Source of the DNA: Closterium sp. Naga37s-1
Taxonomy: Eukaryota > Streptophyta > Zygnematophyceae > Desmidiales > Closteriaceae
Reading direction: 5' to 3'
Assembly: GCA_947471745.1 (NCBI GenBank)
Contig: CANJKZ010000820.1
Location: 2,827,501-2,891,500 of the forward strand
DNA length: 64,000 bases
Below, in pieces: positions 31,760-43,234 of this stretch. The notes beneath the pieces are model-generated. The model was not told where the DNA came from and searched no databases. It saw nothing but the letters and a program-made list of their open reading frames with translations. The first letter of the stretch is position 1, and each line of letters begins with the position of its first letter. Position numbers and translations under genes: made by a program.

Positions 31760-32251
31760 GCAGGAGTGGCAGTGCAGCAGTTGTAGCAGTGACAGCTGGA
31801 ACATCAGTAGCAGCAGGGCAGAGCAGCTTGGCTCAGTAGGGCAGGGCGGCACGGCTAGGTTGGCAGGCAGGCGCGGTACGCGCGGCAGCACGCTGGTAAG
31901 GCAGGCGCGCGGGCAGTGCGGGTAGGGCAGGTGCTCACCAGAGGAGGGTAGGGCAGATGCCACCGGCGGCGGTGGGCAGGCGCTCAACGGGCACGGGTAG
32001 GGCAGGTCCGGCACTCGACGGGTGGCTGTAGGCGCTCGACGGGCGGCTGCAGCGGGGCCGCGACGGTGGCTACAACGGGGCCGCGACGGCGGCAACGGCG
32101 GGGCAGGGCCGCGACAGCGGCTACGGCGGGGCTGCGACGGCGGCTGCTGACGCGACAGCGGCAGGGCAGGGCAGGGGCGGCCGCCCCGAGAGCGGGCGCG
32201 GGGTGGGGCAGGGCGCGGGCGGGCCGCAGATGAGGCAGGGCGCGGCGGCCA

Positions 32252-32324
<73 letters not shown>

Positions 32325-32900
32325 GCGGCGCTACGAGCAGGGACGGCGCCTAGGGGGCGCCGCGACGAGCAGGGGCGACGCCGCGCGGGTCCCGCAGGGG
32401 CATCGCGACGAGCAGGAGCGGCGCCTCACGGGTCCCGCAGGGGCGTCGCGACGAGCAGGGGCGATGCCCGGGTCCCGCAGGGGCGTCGCGACGAGCAGGA
32501 GCGGCGCCGCGCGGGTCCCGCAGGGGCGTCGTGACGAGTAGGGGCGACGCCCGGGTCCCGTAGGGGCGTTGCGGGGTCCAGGGGCGGCCTCGCGGGGTCC
32601 AGGGGCGGCGTCGCGGGGTCCAGGGGCAGCGCCGCGGGGTCCAGGGGCGGCTTCGCGGATGCAGGGCAGGCCCGCGCGCGGCCTGCAGGGCAGGGCGACG
32701 AGGGCGCGGGTAGGGCAGGCGCTCGAGGGCGCAGGCAGGGCAGGCGCTCGAGGGCGCGGGTAGGCAGGCGTCCAGGGGCGGCTTCGCGGGTGCAGGGCAG
32801 GCCCGCGCGCGGCACATAGGGCAGCGCTCGAGGGCGCGGGTAGGGCAGGCGCTCGAGGGCGCAGGCAGGGCAGGCGCTCAAGGGCGCGGGTAGGCAGGCG
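31760..32900 (-). repeat. Element C GC-rich leader with several tandem arrays
   Basis: Arrays on the plus strand: GTCCCGCAGGGGCGTCGCGA-like units of about 60 bp (32390-32560), a 21-bp GCGGGGTCCAGGGGCGGCGTC unit about 4 times (32571-32660), and a larger duplicated block around 32690-32900 (GGGCAGGCGCTCGAGGGCGC). A 71-G run lies at 32252-32322. This is the leader of C, with no credible genes. No LTR or primer site is visible at its outer end. Confidence 0.65.
32252..32322 (+). repeat. Homopolymer of 71 G
   Basis: An unbroken run of 71 G within the leader of element C. True length is doubtful because such runs are poorly read by most sequencing methods. Confidence 0.9.
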
Positions 32901-33196
32901 CAAGGCGCGTGACGCGGCAGACAGCCACAGCAGTGCTCGTCAGGCAGTGTTTGGCGCCATGACCACTTCCAGGACCGCCGAGCTCGTACGATGGAAAGAG
33001 ATTTGCGGTGTAGGTTGGACAGCATAAAGTGTAGCATAGCATGGTGTAGTCAATTATTCTGATGTGAGTGGGTTTTATTTAAAAAACCTGCCAAATAAAA
33101 AGACCCTGATTTCAAGCGCAAGCAAGTGTCTCGATTCATTACCTTCATAAGCGTTTCAAACGGTAAAAATTGACATCCTCTGAGAGTGACCAGAAG
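32900..33196. other. Unassigned stretch between elements C and E
   Basis: About 300 bp. The left part has mixed GC (through GGCGCCATGACCACTTCCAG); the right part is AT-rich (TTTTATTTAAAAAACC). It could hold the tail of the host gene interrupted by C, but no family residues are recognisable. Nothing firm is seen. Confidence 0.3.
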
Positions 33197-33575
33197 TATT
33201 GGGCTGAGACAATGCCTTAGGATCTTTTGAGAGTTTAGTCACTGAGATATTGCTGCGGAAGACTGGAATTCTAGTGCTGGTAATATGTGAGAACAAGAAA
33301 TGATAATAAAGAAAACATACAAGAGATTTGTAGTCTAGGAAGTACCTATTCCAAGATGTACCTCTTAATGAAACGGGCTAATATATCGAGTCGACTCTAC
33401 GAAGAGGTATAATCCTGTATCACGCGAACACTCTCGCGACTATTCGCACTACTGTCTATAACTCACGCGAAGGGACACCTGCTACAGTAACACACATATA
33501 TAGAACTACTACGATACTACTATATAAATACTATCAAACTACTCAATTGTATAAGTCAAATTTCTTTTCCCAACA
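33197..33575 (-). repeat. Element E 3' LTR
   Basis: 379 bp. Homologous to 41551-41921 throughout (shared block CGGGCTAATATATCGAGTCG). Followed on the minus-strand upstream side by the purine tract. Confidence 0.85.
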
Positions 33576-34990
33576 CTCCCCTTCAATTCTGGAGTTGTTG
33601 TCGGTGTTGTTGGTGATGTTACCGAGTCCACTCAACATCATGTAGTACTGGAATTTCGGACGTGGCAGACGCTTGGTCAAGAAGTCCGCAGCCATTTCGC
33701 TCGTGGGGCAGTAATTGAGCTGTAACTTCCCTTGCTCGATTTCGTCCTTGACGAAGAAATAATGAAGCGAAATGTGTTTGGTCCGATTCGCGAACCCAGA
33801 TTTGTTCGCGATACGAATTGCAGACTGGTTGTCGCAGAAGAGTTGAAACAGTGGCAGGTCCAGTAACTTTGCTTCGCTAAGCAGTTCGCGAAGGTAAAGT
33901 CCTTCCTTCGTTGCAGTGCAGGCAGCAATGAGTTCTGCCTCAGCTGATGAAAGTGCAGTCAGCTCCTGCTTGGATGACTGCCAGGAGATTGTCCCCACGG
34001 GCTCAAGGCGGAAGATATAACCCGTACGAGAGCGCCAATTTGTAGTATCATTCGCGTGATCTCCATCTACGCAGCCGAGTAGAGTTAGCTGTGACTTCGG
34101 CGACTTATGGTAGGTCCGTCCGGTAGTAGATGTGGATACGAAGTACGATACAGCTGCTTCCAGCTCCTGCAGATTCTCCCCTTCAGGTCGCTTAAGAAAT
34201 TGAGCAAGCTGGCTAGCAGAATAGGCCAAATCTGGTCGGCACGTCACAGCTGCAAAGAGAAGGATCCCCAGGAGTTGCAGGTAGTGTGTTACACCCGCAG
34301 ATTTGAGAGGCTCGGATTCAGCTACCGGAGTAGACCGAAATGGAGTCTTATCAGTAGAGGAAAACGTTTCAGCAGCTTCTTGTCGCCTTTTTCGGTGGAG
34401 AGATGAATAGTAGTAGGTGTCTCGATGATGTTTAGCCCAAGATACTGTGTGATATCGGTTGAGATGGTAGTTGTAAGGTCGTTTTTCAGCTCCCCTTCAA
34501 AGTAAGAGATGATGTCGGACGAGCTACCGATGCAGAGTAAGTCGTCGACGTAGATAACGAGTAGAACAAATGTAGCTGCGCGGTCGAGGCTGTACATTCC
34601 GTGATCATGAGGCAGTTGGTGAAAGCCGATGCGGACGAGACGTTTGTGTAGATGCTGCTGCCAGAGACGTGGTGCCTGTTTTATCCCGTGGAGGGATTTG
34701 GTAAGGCGGCAGACCTTGGAAGGGTCCGTGACGTAACCGTGCTGCTGCTCGATGAGTGCTTCAGTCGTGGAGACGAGAGCATAGAGAAATGCAGTAGAGA
34801 CATCTATTTGGCGAAGCTTGAAACCCAATGCAGCTGCGAAGGAGAGTTCCGAAGCAAAGTATGACGGCTGACAGGAGCGAAGGTCGCACTGTAATACACG
34901 CCTTATTTCTAATCAAACTCGCGGACACCCCAACGAGCCTTGAAAGGCTCGATCGTACCATCAGCATTGGTCTTAATACGAAAGACCCAC
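33576..34990 (-). pseudogene. Element E reverse transcriptase-RNase H
   Basis: Classical plant-type copia RT: GFKLRQIDVSTAFLYALV, SLHGIKQAPRLWQQHLHKRL, and the catalytic VIYVDDLLCIG near 34545. RNase H has WRSRTGYIFRL, SSAEAELIAACTATKEGLYL and MAADFLTKRLPRPKFQYY. Distinct from the A/B family at every block, closest to element G in this window. Interrupted. Confidence 0.85.
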
Positions 34991-35099
34991 TTCCAAGAGA
35001 GGAAGTTTTTGCCAGGAACCGTCGAAATAGGGATTAAATCTCACGTGTTGTTGTCGTGCAGCGCCTTCAGCTCCTTATCCATGGCTTCGTGCCATTTTT

Positions 35100-36560
35100 C
35101 TCTATGAGGACCCTTTAGCGCCTGATCCAAGGTGTTAGGTTTATTAGGAAAGTGGTGGCGGAACAGCCACAGCGAGACCCAGAATCTGCAGCCCAGTTTG
35201 CTGGTAACGCGTCTGTTCTTCAGTCACGTTAGTAGCAGTTTTGTCACCTGTCTCAGGATCGAAATTGAAGCCCGGACCCAGACGTTCGCTTTCGTTAGAA
35301 GCGACGGGAAGCGGTATAGTAGCTCCATTGTCAGCGAACTCATAAAAGGCTTCAGCGTTGACGTCATTGTGAGGATCGGCTTCATCGATCTCGATCGGAA
35401 CTGAATAGTAAGGGGCGGCACCGACAACTGCTGACGCACCCGAGACAGCTTCCTCCACCGCGTCAGCATCGTCAGCTTCTGTAGCAAAGGTACGTGTACC
35501 CCAAAACCCAGCTGTCAAGTCCTCGCGGTTGGCATGCTGCGTCTGCCAAGTGGGAAGAGTAAGCCGCTCATAGGACAGTACATCGCGTGCTGGAACAGTA
35601 ACACGGTTTTCAACATCCCAAATTTTCCATGCTGCAAATTGCTTCTCAATGCCGAGATGGATGCCCCAGCGTGCCCATTGTGAGAAACGTCATGCAGGTG
35701 TATTCGGAGGCCGGTACTGTATCATACAACTGAAGACTTGTTACATTTTTGTGCTGCCCAGCTTCCCGGTCCACCACCTTGTGTGGTGAGGAGTTGTTCG
35801 GCAGCAACGAGGAAGACAAAAGGTTGTGGAGCATCATGGCGTGGTCCATAGCATATGCCACTGCGCTGCTGGCAGGCGTGCTTCCATGAGAAGCTTGTGC
35901 ATGATGGTCTGCAGTGTTGTGTTTATCCGTTATGCGACACCTTGCTGTTGATGCTGGTAAGGCAGTGACAGCAGATTCTTGATTCCCCGTTCTGTGAGTT
36001 AGTCCTTGAAACGTTGTGAGACGTACTCCCCCCCACCGTCCGTTTGAAAACATTTCACCTTCAAGCCGCTTTCCCTTCAGCTGCAGGTAGCCATGCCACG
36101 AACGCCTCATAAGCTAGATTACGTGAGATGATGAGCGCGTGCCAGACGTAGCGTGTCGCAGCATCAATGAAGGTAATGACTTTGTTTAAATCTGCTCGCC
36201 CTTCTTGCCATGGTATAACCAAAATGTCGTTGTAAACCTTTTCAAGTGGTATACATGCAGGAGCTCCAGAGTCATCACGAGACGGAAACGGTTGTCGAGG
36301 CAGATCAGCTTCGGGACACAACGTATAGATATGTTGGGGTTTGCGCAGCTCCTTTCCGTCAAGAAGAAGAAGAGCGTCCTTATCAAGGACCCCCGCGCAA
36401 ATTGTATCGTAAGTTGTGTGACCACTTGGATGTCCTAACCGCCTGTGCCGTATGTCCTCTGAAGCTGCATGTCCCGCAGATCGACGACACAGATCGGAGT
36501 TGGCGTAAAAGGAAACAACGTTTTTTGGGCTCCGATGTGACTCATCATTAACCGTTCCAC
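35100..36560 (-). pseudogene. Element E integrase and linker
   Basis: Minus strand. The integrase core is recognised from NKVITFIDAATRYVWHALI and LAYEAFVAWL (36080-36200), the upstream IPWQEG block, and the downstream AMDHAMMLHNLLSS segment (about 35850). An acidic linker with DADAVEEAVSGAS (35400-35480) leads to RT. Degenerate. Confidence 0.7.
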
Positions 36561-37209
36561 GCCGAGTAGCAGAAGTATCAATGGTAAAGAGGACCAGTTG
36601 AGTGAGAAGATGTGGAAGGTAAGGAGGGATGCTGTACCTGTTCTGCTTCGCCGTTGATACTCATAGACTCAGCTGCCGCTCGTGATGTTCCAGATGTACC
36701 TGCTTCAGATGCTATAGGTGTGACGTCTTCACGGTTGAACCCCAAGATAATCTGGTTCGGGATTGAGCTCCCTTGGGTGACAGTAAGCCCAAGAGCCGAA
36801 GGCGAGGATGCGATCGCTATCAGCCAAAGTACCATCTCGCTCCACGTGTAGTACAAACACGCCGCCCTGCTGTACTGCTTTAACAATCCCCGATGTGCAC
36901 ATATGTTGTGCGCAGCAACTGTTAAGAAACTAGACAGCCGGTCCATAATCGGCGGAAGCTGCTACACTGGCAAACTGTGGGTTAACTTGAAGATTTGTCG
37001 GAACTTCTTCTAGAGCTTCATCTGGAGCGAAGGTTGGAGGTGAATCTGTGATACATGAATCAGTGCGAGTCATCTAGGCTTGCACGTTTTTCCCCTTTGC
37101 TGGTGCTGATATGGTATGTGTTTTATTCTGCGCAGTTGAAGTGGTAGCAGCTGCAACCTGAAGAGGAGCAGCGGCAGGACGTTGTGGAGTTGATTGTTGT
37201 CTCTGAGAA
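36561..37209 (-). pseudogene. Element E central region left of F
   Basis: Minus-strand fragments such as AAHNICAHRGLLKQYSRAACL and WLIAIASSPSALGLTVTQGS (36580-36950) fit the gag/protease to pre-integrase part of the copia polyprotein by position. No catalytic motif could be recognised. Ends where element F homology starts at about 37210. Confidence 0.4.
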
Positions 37210-37216
37210 CAGTGAT

Positions 37217-40200
37217 TTCGAGTGCGGAGGGCATTCGCCAGACGTTCACGCTTCCGGCCTCTCCGCAGCAGAATGGGGTTGCTGAGCGCCGCATTGGCTT
37301 AGTCATGGAGGTCGCTCGTACCTCCATGATCCATGCGGCTGCCCCCCATTTTCTGTGGCCGTTTGCAGTCCAGTACGCTGCGCATCAGCTCAACCTCTGG
37401 CCCCGTGTCTCCTTGCCGGAGACCTCCCCCACACTGCGTTGGACGGGGGAGGTTGGCGATGCGTCGGTGTTCCGGGTCTGGGGATGTCAAGCCTTTGTCC
37501 GCGATACGTCCGCGGACAAGCTCTCCTCCCGCGGCGTTCCTTGCGTCTTCCTTAGCTTTGTCCCTGACGCGCTTGGCGCCGTGTCCTGCCCTCTCAGGAC
37601 GTCACGTTTGACGAGTCGGTTCCCTTTTACCGTCTCTTCCTCTACCGCACTGCCCCTCCCCCTCCTCGGCCGCTCTTCCTAGCGCCAGGTCCTCGTCCGG
37701 TAGACCCCCTCCCCCCTCAGGGTCCTTCTCCCTCAGGTGTGTCCAAGGTAGACCCGGTCGAGCCTGTCGAGGTAGCTGTCAACTCTGGTGCTGCTGGAGG
37801 TGGTGCGTCTGGGGGTGCTGAGCCTGCGGGTGCGGGGCCTGAGGGTGCTGAGCTTGAGCGTGCAGAGCCTGGGGGTGCAGAGCCTGGGGGTGCTGAGCCT
37901 GAGCGTGCGGAGCCTGGAGGTGCTGAGCCTGGGGGTGCTGAGCCTGAGTGTGCTGAGCCTGGACACCCTTCGGGTGTCTTGTCGCGGCCGGAGTCTCTCT
38001 CTCCACTGCAGCTGCGCGAGTGGTTTGCTCGGTGCTGGAGCCTCCGGAGTGGTGCTGCTGGAGCTAGAGCTGCTGGAGGTACTAGAGCCGTTAGTCCCGG
38101 AGGTGATCGTACTGGAGGTACTGGAGCTGCTGGGGCTGGAGGTACTACTGGAGCTACTGGAGGTGCTGGTGCTACTGGAGCTGGAGCTGCTGGAGGTGCT
38201 GTTGGAGCTGGAGCTGGAGGCGCTGGAGCTGTTCCTGCTGGTGGTGTTGCTAGTGCTGGAGCTAGTGGTGCTGCAGGAGTTGGAGCTGGAGGCGCTGGAG
38301 CTGGTCCTGCTGGTGGTGCTACAGGCGTTGGAGCTGGAGGAGCTGGAGCTGTTCCTGCTGGTGGTGCTGCTGGTGCTGGAGCTAGTGGTGCTACAGGAGT
38401 TGGAGCTGGAGACCCTGGAGCTGTCTCTGCTAATTCTGGTGGTGCTTCACGGCCGCGGCCGTACTTCGTTCCACTCCTTAAGCAGGTTCTTGGTCTCCCG
38501 CCTTCTACTGGTCCTACTCCTCCCTTACTGTGTCCGCCGCCTGACCAGTCGCAGTCGCAGTTACAGCCAGCCTCCCCACTGCCTGGTCCTTCTCCTTACA
38601 CTGGGCCGACTAGAGGTCTTGCTGAGCGTCGTGAGCCTGCGTCTCGTCCTGCGTCGCCTGTTCGCGCTGCTCGCACTAGTCGTCGTGTTCCGCGTCCGCG
38701 TCCGCCTCCTGTCCCCGGCACGCACCAGATGGCACTTCGTCCTTCCTCTGTTCCACTGCGTGTCCCTCTGCCGTCTCCTCCTGCGTCCTCCCTTGCTGAC
38801 GGTCCGGACCCGGAGTCTGACTCCCTTCGTGCTGCTAGTCCTACTGTCACGCGTCTCCTGGCCACTGTTGTCACTGACCCTTCCTTTGAGTCCACTGCTG
38901 CATCTGCCTAAGTTGCTGAGCTGGTCGACTTTGCTGCTCGCTGTCGTCTAGACTACGCCGCTAGTCTTGTTGCCGAGTCTGAGTCTATCTGTCCTCCGTC
39001 CGTCGGGGGTGAGTGTGCTCTTGGCACGGACGTCCTTGAAGACAGGCAGGAGGACTTTGAGTGCTTTGCAGCTGTTGTATCTCATCTCGTGTCCATGCTG
39101 ATTGCACCTGAGGGAGATCCGGATGCACCAGACATCCCGACCCCGTGCTCTTACGCAGAGGCGATAGAGGGTCCCTACTCCTCTCAATGGCAGTCAGTCA
39201 TGGATACAGAGATGGCATCCTGGAAGTCCACAAGGTTCATCCGGGGGCAAACATCATCGATGGCATGTGGATTTTCATGGTGAAGCGGCCGCCGGGTTCT
39301 CCGCCTGTCTTCAAGGCACGTTACATTGCTAGAGGCTTCAGTCAGCGACAGGGAGTTGACTTCTTCCGGACCTTCTCCCCTACCCCGAAGATGACCACTC
39401 TTCGGGTGCTGCTGCACGTCGCCGCTCAGCGCGACTACGAGCTTCACTCTCTTGACTTCAGCACTGCTTTTCTACAGGGCAGCCTGCACGAGGAGATCTG
39501 GCTGCGCCGCCCACCTGGTTTCACTGGGTCGTTTCCTGCAGGTTCCCAGTGGAGCCTCCGGCGGCCAGTCTACGGTCTCTGCCAGGCGCCTCGCGAGGGG
39601 CACGACACACTGAGGACGACTCTTGCGGCTCTTGGGTTTGCTTTTTTACTGCTGATCCGTCGCTGTTCCTACGCACCGACACTTCGCTGCCGCCGTTCTA
39701 CATCCACGTGTACGTCGACGACTTGGTCTTTGCCACTGCTGACACTGCTGGACTGGCCCACGTGAAGTCGGAGCTGCAGAGGAGACACACGTGCACAGAC
39801 CTGGGTGAGCTGCGCAGCTATCTTGGCTTGCAGATCACCCGGGACAGAGCACGGCGCACCATTACCTTGACTCAGTCACACATGGTGCAGCAGGTCCTTC
39901 AGCGCTTCCGCTTCGATTACTCCTCGCCACAGGCCACTCCTTTGCCTACGGGTCACTCGCTCTCAGCTCTGCCTTCGGATGAGTCCGTAGAGCCGAGTGG
40001 CCCGTATCCAGAGCTTGTGGGCTGCCTCATGTACCTGATGACCTGCACTCGACCTGACCTTGCTTACCCTCTTAGCATCCTGGCTTGCTACGTTGCGCCC
40101 GGGAGACACCGACCAGAGCACTGGAAGGCCGCTAAGATGGTGATGCCCTACTTGTGCAGTACGTCGGGCATGGGGCTCGTGCTTGGAGGACGGGCTCGAG

Positions 40201-40620
40201 TTGTCCTCACTGGTCACAAAGACGCTTCTTGGGTTGACGACTTGGCTACGGCTCTGTTTTGTGGCGGTCTACCCGCTCGTCTTCTGTTCTTAGTTCCATG
40301 GCTGCACAGGAGTTACGCTGGCTCACCTACCTGCTGACCGACTTGGGAGAGCCGCCTCGTTCTCCTCCAGTTCTGTACGTCGACAACAAGGCCATGATTG
40401 CCTTGTGTTAGGAGCACAGACTGGAGCACAGAACGAAGCACATCGCTCTGCGCTACTTCCTTGCTCGAGAGTTGCAGCAGCGTGGTCACCTTCGTCTTGT
40501 TTACGTGGCCTCTTAGGCCAACACTGCCGAAATATTCACCAAGGCACTTCAGCCTTGTGATCATCAGCGTTTCTGTACTGTTCTAGGCCTTGTGCCTACT
40601 TGGCCTCACTTGCTCACTTC
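37217..40620 (+). pseudogene. Element F integrase-RT-RNase H remnants
   Basis: Integrase blocks QQNGVAERR, FLWPFAVQYAAHQLN and WGCQAFVRDTSADKLSSR lie at 37260-37540. A SPLQLREWFARCWS module lies in the linker near 38010-38045. RT has VYVDDLVFATADTAGLAH near 39705-39755. RNase H remnants run to ALQPCDHQRF. Closest to element B. Confidence 0.85.
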
Positions 40621-40855
40621 TTGACTCTGCCTGTACTGTGATCTATATACTTATACCTGTATACTTACCCTTGCTAGGTTGTGATCACTGTACTGCTTGT
40701 TCTCCTATATATATAACTCTGCATGTGAACTGGCCTTGTGGCCTTTTGCTTGTGCTCAGAATGCGTGGTGACTTCGTGATCCACACTGAGCTTGCTTTGC
40801 CGTTCTTGACTTGTCTTGTGACCTCTTGTTCTCCCCCACTTTGCCTATGGGGGTG

Positions 40856-40982
40856 TGTCAAACATATATGTTACTTATTGTGTAGGCTGTAGTGGGGTAG
40901 CCCATATGGGGTACAACCCAAATTAGGGTTAGCTACTTGTACCCATCCTGCTACTAGTTCAACTCATTCGTTCTTTCTGACA
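40856..40982 (+). repeat. Element F 3' LTR
   Basis: 127 bp, TGTCAAACAT...TTCTGACA, similar to element B's LTR (shared block GTGTAGGCTGTAGTGGGGTA). Only this LTR is present. Confidence 0.88.
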
Positions 40983-41550
40983 GTTTCCATCCTGTTGCTG
41001 TTGTTGTTGTTGCGCACGTGCACTTCGTGGCACAAACGCGTAAGTGACCCATGATTGCTGTCGAGGCGGCACAATAAGAAACCGGTTGTTGCGGCATGTA
41101 AGATGTCCCGTCTATGCTTATAGACGCTGTTCCCATATCCACTGATCATGAAGCTTGAGGTACTTGCTGTACATGGGGTACTGATGCCATGAACTCTGAC
41201 ATGGCTTGAAATATTTGTTGTATGGCAGGACTGAGGCCAGCTGCACCATCTCCATTGGCAGCGCCATCTCCTGCGGCAGCGTTAAATGTGAAGGATTGGG
41301 ATGATCCTCCAGCGCTTCCTGGTTCAGTTGCAGATGCAGCTGTTGGAGAAGGACTGGCAAAGGTCACTCCAGATAGACCAGATCCAGGTAGTGGTGGTGC
41401 AAAGGGCTGCCGCGAATCACTACCTCCACTATGCAAGTGGGCTTTACCGATATTTCCGTCAGCCATGTTGTAAGTTAGCCCTTATAATGAAGTTTCGTCA
41501 CTTGATGATAGTAAAACTAGGAGATCGTAAACTCTCCTGCTCTCATACCA
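40983..41550 (-). pseudogene. Element E gag N-terminal region and primer site
   Basis: Minus-strand open stretch from about 41466 beginning MADGNIGKAHLHSGGSD and rich in Ala, Gly and Ser. It continues as far as the junction with F at 40983. The primer site TGGTATGAGAGC lies at 41539-41550 next to the LTR. Confidence 0.6.
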
Positions 41551-41921
41551 TGCTGGGCAGAGAAAATGCCTTAGGATCTTTTGAGAGTTTAGTTTCTGAG
41601 ATATTGCAGTGGAAGACTGGAATTCCTGTGCTGGTAATTTGTGAGAACAAAAATTCATAATAAAGAAAACATAAAAAATATATATTGTCTAGGAAGTACC
41701 TATTCGAAGATGTACATGTTCATGAAACGGGCTAATATATCGAGTCGACTATACGAAGAGGTATAAACCTGTCACGTGAACAGTCTCGCGACTGTTCGCT
41801 CTACTGTCTGTAACTCACGCGAAGGGACACCTGCTACAGTAACACACATATGTAGAACTATTACGATACTACTATACTATTGAACTTCTGAATTACTCAA
41901 GTCAATTTTCTTCTCCCAACA
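41551..41921 (-). repeat. Element E 5' LTR
   Basis: 371 bp, homologous to 33197-33575. TG...CA ends, with the primer site adjacent on the left (minus strand downstream). Confidence 0.88.
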
Positions 41922-42200
41922 AAGTTGGAGGATCAAACTTGGCAGTTGTTGGTAGAAACAAAACCACCTGACAATCAAATAGCAGATTTGCTGAACAGTG
42001 GACTTACGGTACAATGCAGGCTGGAATGGTAAATTTGGTGACCTTACAACAGAGAAATATGCAAGATAGGACGAGAATTGAGTGCGTGCGTTGAAGACAT
42101 GTAGGGACAAGACTGAGAGTTTGAGCAGTAAAATGGGGAGGTCACGGAGGCACGTGCAGTGGTTGTGGATGCAGCGGATGGTTCGTGAGATGGTTGTAAG
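41922..42200. other. Unclassified sequence between element E and the MITE
   Basis: About 280 bp of AT-balanced sequence without recognised coding or repeat similarity. Ends with the MITE's left target duplication GTTGTAAG. Confidence 0.4.
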
Positions 42201-42757
42201 CAGGGCCCAAAATTGGTTTAGGCCCACAGTGACAAATCAGGGTTCCAGGCCCCCATTACACTAACCCGTAGGGTAAAAAAATTCATACCCTGATGGCAGC
42301 AGCCTAAAATTTTCCTTACACTGATTTTACCAGGGTAATATTGTAGTTAGCCTATTTTCAATGCAGGTTGTTTAATTTCACATGTATCATTCAGCTATCA
42401 CGAAACTGATTTGGTGCGCTACTTGGCTCAGTTGGGAGTAGGCGCGGCATGGTGTGGCACGATTCTGGGGTGCGTTGGCTATACTGTGGGTCACGACGAT
42501 GGCAGTGGGTGCGTGGTTCAGTTTGTCAGCACGCGAACTGTGGGCTGATCCGCGCTAAAAAGGGGTTCGGTATTAGGGTAATGTACACCAAACCCTGATT
42601 TTGCTAGTGTAACCAAAATCACTATCAGCGTAAAAACAAACATACTCTTTTTGCGTAAGGGTAAGATTTCGAAAGCCTGATTTTGAAAGGGTAACTCTGA
42701 AAAAGCGGTCACCTATCAGGGTAATCAGGGCATTTTACCCTGCTATTTTGGGCCCTG
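42201..42757. mobile_element. Non-autonomous hAT-type DNA transposon (MITE)
   Basis: 557 bp with a perfect 13-bp terminal inverted repeat (CAGGGCCCAAAAT at the left, its complement at the right) and a perfect 8-bp target duplication GTTGTAAG (42193-42200 and 42758-42765). CAGGG-type ends and an 8-bp duplication are the hAT signature. The interior has no transposase but many scattered AGGGTAA / TACCCTGA motifs, typical of hAT subterminal transposase-binding repeats. It would be moved by an hAT transposase encoded elsewhere. Confidence 0.9.
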
Positions 42758-42771
42758 GTTGTAAGGACTCA

Positions 42772-42821
42772 TGGGTGATTGCATGGGTGCATGGGTGCAG
42801 GTTGCTTGGTTGCATGGGTGG
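42772..42821 (+). repeat. GCATGGGT minisatellite, left piece
   Basis: Tandem 8-bp units GCATGGGT with variants. The same array continues at 51028-51060 on the far side of element G, so G inserted into it. Confidence 0.75.
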
Positions 42822-43227
42822 TGCTAAAATTCTGAATAGGACTTAGCCAAGGATCGGCTCAGGGTTTTTCGCAGGTAGTGTCACAACGGAATTGTGGACC
42901 TCACATCAGAGTGAATGTAAAATGACAGAGATATTAAGAGCATGCGTACATGGAGTTTATATAGGAATACAGGGAAATACGAAAAGACCTAGACTAGCCA
43001 TGTACCCTAAGGGGTACATTTCCTTATTGTAGCGAAGTTCAAAATGTGCGGCGCGGGAACCCGTTTCAAACCTGTTCCTGCACTTAGAACGTTTCTGCTC
43101 GCATCGGTCTTGTTCTGATGGTTGTTGGCGTTGCTTCGACTCTTCTGACTCCTCGACTTTGTACTCGGTAGAGTCGGCTCCTGCAGCATACAAGAATGCC
43201 TTCTCATTTAAGTTTCATATTGTAACA
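42822..43227 (-). repeat. Element G 3' LTR
   Basis: 406 bp homologous to 50627-51022 (shared block GACTTAGCC.GGATCGGCTC). Begins TGTTACAATATG on the minus strand. Confidence 0.85.
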
Positions 43228-43234
43228 TCCCCCT

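Larger units (their letters stand above)
17469..32900 (-). mobile_element. Element C: Ty1/copia, minus strand, split by element D
   Basis: The 3' LTR is at 17469-17590. Reading leftward on the minus strand, the parts are leader (about 31760-32900), gag (31740 to 31180, resuming at 22437), protease (about 22210), integrase (about 21800-20780), repeat linker (20690-19400), RT (about 19400-18300), RNase H (about 18300-17810) and polypurine tract. D sits at 22438-31179 with the duplication GATAG. No 5' LTR is visible on the right, so that end is lost and the limit near 32.9 kb is approximate. Broken in several places. Older than D (over 4%). Confidence 0.85.
37210..40982 (+). mobile_element. Element F: left-truncated Ty1/copia of the A/B family, nested in E
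   Basis: Homology to B begins abruptly in the integrase (GCGGAGGGCATTCGCCAGAC, about 37213) and runs through the integrase C-terminus, GGAEPG repeats (37800-37960), Gly-Ala linker (38050-38440), RT (about 39080-39950), RNase H (to 40620), the polypurine tract CCTATGGGGGTG and a 127-bp LTR (40856-40982). There is no 5' LTR, leader, gag or protease. The target duplication is not preserved. Several breaks besides the truncation. Confidence 0.88.
33197..41921 (-). mobile_element. Element E: second-lineage Ty1/copia, minus strand, carrying element F
   Basis: LTRs of about 371-379 bp (33197-33575 and 41551-41921) begin TGTTGGGA on the minus strand. They are clearly diverged (order of 10%, by eye), so the element is old. 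Minus-strand parts: primer site TGGTATGAGAGC (41539-41550), gag start (about 41466), F inserted at 37210-40982, integrase (about 36560-35560), linker (35518-35100), RT (about 35080-34320), RNase H (34247-33600), purine tract GAAGGGGAGTG. The target duplication is not clear (AAGTT against AAGTA at best). Broken many times. Confidence 0.85.

Noticed and set aside
32940-33030. Last exon of the cytochrome b561-type gene right of element C
   Set aside because: Short open stretches after possible acceptors exist, but none shows family residues. Kept only as unassigned sequence.
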